This document shows positions 59,170-64,000 of a stretch of 64,000 bases of DNA, one piece after another (position 1 is the first letter of the stretch; every line of letters begins with the position of its first letter). The notes beneath the pieces were generated by a model. That model made no database searches, was not told where the DNA came from, and saw nothing but the letters and a program-made list of their open reading frames with translations. Origin of the DNA: Phycisphaeraceae bacterium (GTDB lineage: Bacteria; Planctomycetota; Phycisphaerae; Phycisphaerales; UBA1924); assembly GCA_019636565.1 (NCBI GenBank), contig JAHBXG010000003.1, positions 1-64,000 on the forward strand. The letters run 5' to 3'. Both the position numbers and the translations under genes were made by a program.

Positions 59170-61728
59170 ATGCAAAGCACACTTGCGAAATGCTCGCACG
59201 CCGTCTTCCGACTTCTTTCCACGACTCCCGCGCGCCTCGCGGGAGTTTTTGTTGGGCTGCTGATCATGTCGGCTCCGGCGCTGGCCGCTGACATGCCCGC
59301 TCATAAGCCGGGTGGAGAGGCCAACCTTCGGTTGCCCGACGTCAGCCAGCAGTTGTTCCTCAACGGCGCGATCAACGGGCACAACCTGCTCCTGATCGGC
59401 ATCGGCGTGAGCATCCTGGGCATGGGATTCGGTCTCATGATCTACATGCAGCTCAAGAACATGCCCGTTCACAAGAGCATGCTCGATATCTCCGAGTTGA
59501 TCTACGCCACCTGCAAGTCGTACATGATCCAGCAGGGCAAGTTCCTGATGGTGCTCTGGGCGTTCATCGCCGTCGCAGTCTTCTGCTACTTCAAACTACT
59601 GGTTGAGTTCCCTCTCGGCAAGGTCTTGATCATCCTCGCCTTCAGCCTGATCGGCATCGCCGGCTCGTACGGAGTCGCTTGGTTCGGCATCCGGGTCAAT
59701 ACCTTCGCCAACAGCCGCGCCGCCTTCGCCTCGCTCCGCGGCAAGCCCTTCCCCTGCTACGCGATCCCGCTCAAAGCCGGCATGTCCATCGGCATGGCCC
59801 TGATCTCTGTCGAGCTGATCATCATGCTCGCCATTCTGCTTTTCGTCCCGCCCGACCTGTCCGGCCCCTGCCTGATCGGTTTCGCTATCGGTGAATCGCT
59901 GGGTGCCTCGGCCCTTCGTATCGCAGGCGGCATCTTCACCAAAATCGCCGACATCGGCTCGGACCTCATGAAGATCGTCTTCAAGATCAAGGAAGACGAT
60001 GCCCGCAACCCCGGCGTGATCGCCGATTGCGTCGGCGACAACGCGGGCGATTCCGTCGGCCCCTCCGCCGACGGCTTCGAGACGTACGGCGTCACCGGCG
60101 TCGCGCTCATCACCTTCATCATGCTCGCCATCAACGAGAAGACCGCCGGCGCCGGATACGCCGACGTCCAGATCCAACTCCTGGTCTGGCTCTTCGCGAT
60201 GCGCATCCTGATGGTCATCGCCAGCGCCGCGTCCTACTTCATCAACGAAACGATTGCAAAGGCCAAGTACGGCAACGCTGACAAAATGAACTTCGAGCAT
60301 CCGCTCACCAGCCTTGTCGTTCTGACGTCTTTCGTCTCGATCGCGGGCACGTTCGTCGCCTCCTGGCTGCTCATCCCCACCATCGCGGGCGACACCACCT
60401 GGTGGTGGAAACTCTCGCTGATCATCACCTGCGGCACAGCCGCGGGTGCGATCATCCCCGAACTCGTGAAGGTCTTCACCTCCACTCACTCGCGTCACGT
60501 CCGCGAAGTTGTCACCGCATCCGAACAGGGCGGTGCATCGCTCAACATTCTGTCGGGCTTTGTCGCCGGCAACTTCTCGGCCTACTGGCTCGGCATCGCG
60601 ATCGTGATGCTGATGGGCATTGCCTACTACGTCAGCAACAGCTTCCCAAACATGGTCGGCGCGGACCACACGATCATGATGGCTCCGGCGGTCTTTGCGT
60701 TCGGCCTCGTCGCCTTCGGCTTCCTGGGGATGGGCCCCGTGACGATTGCCGTCGACTCCTATGGACCTGTCACCGACAACGCTCAATCCGTTTTCGAACT
60801 CTCGACCATCGAGCACCTCCCCAACATCAGTTCTGAAATCCAGCAGAAGTACGGCTTCTCGCCAAACTTCGAGAAGGGCAAGGAGTTCCTCGAAGAGAAT
60901 GACGGCGCTGGCAACACGTTCAAAGCCACCGCCAAGCCCGTGCTCATCGGCACCGCCGTGGTCGGCGCCACCACCATGATCTTCGCGATCATTGTGGCCC
61001 TCACGCACGGCCTCGAACCCCAGTACCTCCAGTTCCTCTCGCTCCTGCACGCACCCTTCCTGCTTGGCCTGATCACCGGCGGCGCGATTATCTACTGGTT
61101 CACCGGCGCCTCGACGCAGGCCGTCAGCACTGGTGCTTACCGCGCTGTGGAATTCATCAAAGCCAACATCAAGCTCGAAGGCTCGACCAAGGCCAGTGTC
61201 GAGGACAGCCAGAAGGTCGTCACCATCTGCACCAAGTACGCGCAGATGGGTATGTTCAACATCTTCCTGGGCATCTTCTTCGCCACGCTCGCGTTCGCGT
61301 TCTACGAGTCGTTCTTCTTCATTGGTTATCTCATTTCCATCGCACTCTTCGGCCTCTACCAGGCCATCTTCATGGCCAACGCCGGCGGTGCATGGGATAA
61401 CGCCAAGAAAATCGTCGAGACCGATCCGATCTACAAGAACAGCGGCCGCGGCAAGGGCTCGGACCTGCACGCCGCGACCGTCGTCGGTGACACCGTCGGT
61501 GATCCGTTCAAGGACACCTCGTCGGTCGCCCTCAATCCCGTCATCAAGTTCACCACGCTCTTCGGCTTGCTCGCCGTTGAACTCGCAGTGAGCATGAAGA
61601 CCGGCGGCAACATCCACACCAACCTGACGATGGGCCTGACCGTCGCCTTCTTCCTCATCTCCGCCTACTTCGTCTGGCGCTCGTTCTACAAGATGCGCAT
61701 CGGCGGCGATTCGCCGTCGCACGCCTGA
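59170..61728 (+). CDS. hppA: Membrane-bound ion-translocating pyrophosphatase
   Basis: Pumps H+ or Na+ using pyrophosphate hydrolysis. 852 residues with about 16 membrane helices. A signal-like N-terminus (GVFVGLLIMSAPALAA) precedes the family core. Pyrophosphate-site motifs read GGIFTKIADIGSDLM, EDDARNPGVIAD and GDNAGDSVGPSADGFETYG, differing from the common DNVGDCAGMAADLFETY form; this spelling recalls a divergent pyrophosphatase branch. Later VGDTVGDPFKDTSSVALNP completes the active site. A perfect terminator-like hairpin lies inside the first 80 bases of the gene, and an intrinsic terminator follows at 61756. Confidence 0.96.
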   Translation: MQSTLAKCSHAVFRLLSTTPARLAGVFVGLLIMSAPALAADMPAHKPGGEANLRLPDVSQQLFLNGAINGHNLLLIGIGVSILGMGFGLMIYMQLKNMPVHKSMLDISELIYATCKSYMIQQGKFLMVLWAFIAVAVFCYFKLLVEFPLGKVLIILAFSLIGIAGSYGVAWFGIRVNTFANSRAAFASLRGKPFPCYAIPLKAGMSIGMALISVELIIMLAILLFVPPDLSGPCLIGFAIGESLGASALRIAGGIFTKIADIGSDLMKIVFKIKEDDARNPGVIADCVGDNAGDSVGPSADGFETYGVTGVALITFIMLAINEKTAGAGYADVQIQLLVWLFAMRILMVIASAASYFINETIAKAKYGNADKMNFEHPLTSLVVLTSFVSIAGTFVASWLLIPTIAGDTTWWWKLSLIITCGTAAGAIIPELVKVFTSTHSRHVREVVTASEQGGASLNILSGFVAGNFSAYWLGIAIVMLMGIAYYVSNSFPNMVGADHTIMMAPAVFAFGLVAFGFLGMGPVTIAVDSYGPVTDNAQSVFELSTIEHLPNISSEIQQKYGFSPNFEKGKEFLEENDGAGNTFKATAKPVLIGTAVVGATTMIFAIIVALTHGLEPQYLQFLSLLHAPFLLGLITGGAIIYWFTGASTQAVSTGAYRAVEFIKANIKLEGSTKASVEDSQKVVTICTKYAQMGMFNIFLGIFFATLAFAFYESFFFIGYLISIALFGLYQAIFMANAGGAWDNAKKIVETDPIYKNSGRGKGSDLHAATVVGDTVGDPFKDTSSVALNPVIKFTTLFGLLAVELAVSMKTGGNIHTNLTMGLTVAFFLISAYFVWRSFYKMRIGGDSPSHA
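59224..59250 (+). terminator. Terminator-like hairpin within the start of hppA
   Basis: A perfect 9-bp stem (59224-59232 with 59238-59246) with a five-base loop runs directly into TTTT. It lies in codons 19-27 of hppA. Such a structure normally ends transcription, so it may be an attenuator or reflect coding coincidence. Confidence 0.55.
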
Positions 61729-61755
61729 GTCCTCCAGTCCGAATCCCAACAAGAG

Positions 61756-61780
61756 CCCGGCGGCTTCCCGCCGGGTTTTT
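61756..61780 (+). terminator. Intrinsic terminator after hppA
   Basis: A perfect 8-bp GC stem (61756-61763 with 61768-61775) with loop CTTC and a five-T run. It lies 28 bases after hppA, and the T-run touches the stop codon of the convergent kinase/WD40 gene. Confidence 0.93.
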
Positions 61781-64000
61781 CATTTCCCGCCCGCTTCACC
61801 TTCCGCCGCACGTTCGGCGAGCGTCGTTTTCCAGAATTCCATATTCCCGCGAACACAGCCAGCGATCATCCCGAAGTCCCGCACCGAGACCGGTTGATCT
61901 AACGACGCAACAATCAGTTGATCCCCAACGAACTGGATCGCCATGATCGAACTCCCATAGTCAAAGTGCGCGAGCAGTCTTCTCTCCGGCAGCCCCACTA
62001 CGGTGACCCGGCCCGAGCGGTCGCCCACCGCCAGCACGTGCCCACCCGAGTGGAACGCAAGGCAAAAGAGGATGCTGCTGTTGATATGCAGTTCGTGGAG
62101 CGGCTCCCAAGTCGCTGAGTCCAAGAGACGAATTCTTCCATCATTGCCGCCGGTTGCAAGCATCCGACCATCCGGCGAAAACTCGGCCACTCTGCATGCG
62201 ACCGAGTCTGAAACCCACCGCTTGAGAAGTTGGCCTGTGGAAACATCTCGGGTCTCACAGAAACCCGGAGTGTCCGGGGACCCAATGGGATCCGCTCCGG
62301 CGATCGCAATCGCTTTTCCGTCCGGGCTCCATCGGGCCATGACGATCCGACCGATATCCGTTTCGATTGTTCGGGCACGCTCCCATGTATTCGTGTCGTA
62401 CAAAACCACGGGTCCTTTTTTGGCGCACACTGCGAGCAGACGACCATCTGGACTGAATCGAACACAGGACACTCCGTCAGAGCCGACGGGCTCGATCGTT
62501 TTGAAGACTTTCATGTCGTCACGAAACAAAGAGACAATGCCGTCGCTTCCCGCCGCGACGAGCACGCCGGTTTGCGACGAGCGTCCGATGGAAAACACAG
62601 TAGCGGAATCCGCTTGCATGGACGCGGACGGATCAGACCCCTCAAGCGACCACCGTCCGACCCGTCCGTTGCTTCCCGCGACCCAAACCGTGCGCCCGGC
62701 TTCATCAGTCGCAAAGTCGTGCGGACTCACCATTGAACCAGCCAAGTCCCGGATCGCCTCGGCTCGCGGCCCCGGCCATACTCGGAACACACTCCTCATA
62801 TCAAGCGTGACGAGGTATCGTTCATTCGGAGTCAGGATCACCCCGGTCGGCTGGCCAACGTGTCCTACATACGAAGTAACTTGCGTCCAGTCACTGGTCC
62901 GCCACAATTTGACAAGCATATCCATATGCGAGCGCGTCAAGAGCCACTCTCCCGAAGCGCTGAACGAAGGACTTGCCAAACTGCCAACCGTGACGTTGAG
63001 GGCAGGTGGCATCGTCTCGTTATCTGCTCGGCGAAAGTACAAGTGATGCCCCGCCGCTACCACCGCCCGATCTCCGTCTTCGGAAATCGCCAAACCCTGA
63101 AAAACGGCCGGGCGACCGCTTGTCGCTAGCTCGTAGATGTCCGCCAATGACCACGAGCGCTCTCGAGTGCCATCCGGAAGGTGGTACACACCGACCTCTT
63201 CGTTCCCGAACACGATTCCGACTCGATCGCCGCGCTCACTCAGACAAGGTGCATGCGGAGCCGTCTCACCCGGTTTCTGAAAGATCGGCAACAGAGCAGG
63301 CAGGTCAAACACTTCCAACCCCGCTGTGGGTGAGCAAGCCGCCACTCTCGATCCGTTTCCGCAAATTTTGACCGCGATCCGCGATTCGTCGGCGAACGCT
63401 CGCCGAGCGATCTCCGCACCTGTGGATGTATCAGTCACTACCAAGTCGGGCCGGTCAAACCAAACGCACACTTCTCCGGGAATGGAGACATCCATATCGA
63501 TCACTGACTTCGCAAAGATGCGCCGCCGGGCGAGCAGCCGCAAGCCCGGAATCGACCATTCTTCCAATTCTCCCTGGCGCGAAACCGACATCATCCGGTC
63601 ATTCGTGCATGCAAACCCGGCACGCTGCTGCAGCGCTGCGCTCGCGCTGACCAGGCACGGCGCCGCCCCCTGCATTTCGGCGAACGCCCACAGTACGCGG
63701 CGCTCCTCGGGTGTCCCGCGGAACATGGCCTGGGCCGGATTCTGAAGCGCCGGGCCCAACCGCAGTATCTCCGGCCACAGCAACAGATCTGCCTCGGGCC
63801 GGCTCCCCGCGGCACCGAGCGCCCTCGCCCGTTCGAACGTGCTCGTCCGAAGCGCCTCCGACAATCGGGCGTTGCTCAGCACCACCGTCATCGCAAACGC
63901 CCCCAGCCCGACAAAGGCGGCAACGACCGCGCCCGCCGCATAGCGATGACGCGAAATCGTTTTCCGCAGAACATACATCCTGCTGTCGCGTCGAGCCTCA
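61780..64000 (-). CDS. Ser/Thr protein kinase-WD40 protein, C-terminal part (cut by window end)
   Basis: The frame stays open to the right edge (first in-frame residues EARRDSR, then MYVLRK), so the gene is incomplete. The visible 739 residues begin with a basic juxtamembrane stretch (YVLRKTISRHRYAAG) and a membrane helix, as found after the kinase domain in planctomycete Hanks-type kinases, then a spacer and WD40 repeats (VRFSPDGRLLAVCAKKG, ARWSPDGKAIAIAG, AEFSPDGRMLATGGNDGRIRLLD). The WD40 propeller would lie outside the cytoplasm as a sensor or scaffold. An internal ATG at 63978 could start a shorter protein, but the EARRDS lead-in argues for a kinase domain beyond the window. Confidence 0.75.
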   Translation of the reverse strand, partial: EARRDSRMYVLRKTISRHRYAAGAVVAAFVGLGAFAMTVVLSNARLSEALRTSTFERARALGAAGSRPEADLLLWPEILRLGPALQNPAQAMFRGTPEERRVLWAFAEMQGAAPCLVSASAALQQRAGFACTNDRMMSVSRQGELEEWSIPGLRLLARRRIFAKSVIDMDVSIPGEVCVWFDRPDLVVTDTSTGAEIARRAFADESRIAVKICGNGSRVAACSPTAGLEVFDLPALLPIFQKPGETAPHAPCLSERGDRVGIVFGNEEVGVYHLPDGTRERSWSLADIYELATSGRPAVFQGLAISEDGDRAVVAAGHHLYFRRADNETMPPALNVTVGSLASPSFSASGEWLLTRSHMDMLVKLWRTSDWTQVTSYVGHVGQPTGVILTPNERYLVTLDMRSVFRVWPGPRAEAIRDLAGSMVSPHDFATDEAGRTVWVAGSNGRVGRWSLEGSDPSASMQADSATVFSIGRSSQTGVLVAAGSDGIVSLFRDDMKVFKTIEPVGSDGVSCVRFSPDGRLLAVCAKKGPVVLYDTNTWERARTIETDIGRIVMARWSPDGKAIAIAGADPIGSPDTPGFCETRDVSTGQLLKRWVSDSVACRVAEFSPDGRMLATGGNDGRIRLLDSATWEPLHELHINSSILFCLAFHSGGHVLAVGDRSGRVTVVGLPERRLLAHFDYGSSIMAIQFVGDQLIVASLDQPVSVRDFGMIAGCVRGNMEFWKTTLAERAAEGEAGGK

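Noticed and set aside
59596-61752. A 718-codon open frame on the minus strand opposite hppA
   Set aside because: Antisense shadow of the pyrophosphatase, rich in Asp/Glu/Gly/Arg as expected from the reversed codon pattern.

Overview
This 64 kb, GC-rich window looks like part of the chromosome of a planctomycete, most likely of the Phycisphaerae. The clues are the small basic protein family (53 aa, near 11.7 kb) known only from Planctomycetes, Verrucomicrobia and Chlamydiae; a PEP-CTERM protein ending in a VPSPSTLGL...RRRRR tail; several short membrane proteins carrying CxxC...CPxCG zinc ribbons; a YdjY-domain protein; and the end of a Ser/Thr-kinase/WD40 protein. The species is inferred from protein families only. 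I see no rRNA, tRNA, CRISPR array, prophage, integrase or insertion sequence. No gene-free gap exceeds about 260 bases.

Layout. 0-5 kb: thrS behind small zinc-ribbon proteins, then nrdR. 5-11 kb: MFS transporter, lone CoA-transferase subunit A, a four-helix-bundle protein next to a heptamer repeat, HAD hydrolase, DUF3224 lipoprotein, aminotransferase. 11-16 kb: CHRD/PEP-CTERM protein, small basic protein, SPOR-like membrane protein, stand-alone nuoI, pyrF with a hydrolase-like pseudoenzyme, DUF971. 16-25 kb: recG, polX, panB, HtrA-type protease, murD with a YdjY partner, an SDR. 25-31 kb: DNA methylase, nrnA-like phosphoesterase, ribF, metallo-hydrolase, PA0069-type radical SAM protein. 31-41 kb: cardiolipin synthase, pilT, glycerate kinase, aminotransferase, aroK, AsmA-like protein, efp, Tat-exported metallo-hydrolase. 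41-46 kb: truD, aguA, a frameshifted ada, aguB. 45-51 kb: a tightly coupled minus-strand cluster of GT2, radical SAM/SPASM, GT87 and photolyase. 51-57 kb: Lhr-like helicase with PdeM, peroxiredoxin, trpF, rhomboid-TPR protein. 57-64 kb: gltA, lipoprotein, rpsU, membrane pyrophosphatase, and a kinase/WD40 protein cut by the window edge.

Working together: aguA and aguB give the agmatine to putrescine route. ada, photolyase, recG, polX and helicase-PdeM form a scattered DNA repair set. aroK, trpF, pyrF, panB and ribF are single steps of biosynthesis found away from the rest of their pathways. Several gene pairs share 4-bp ATGA or GTGA overlaps, pointing to translational coupling. Many genes lack a Shine-Dalgarno sequence and instead have a TANNNT -10-like hexamer 5-9 bases before the start codon, which suggests frequent leaderless transcription. 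The most unusual items are that start signature, the GT/radical SAM/photolyase cluster, an EF-P without the modifiable lysine, short tandem repeats inside coding sequence, and a perfect intrinsic-terminator hairpin inside the start of the pyrophosphatase gene.
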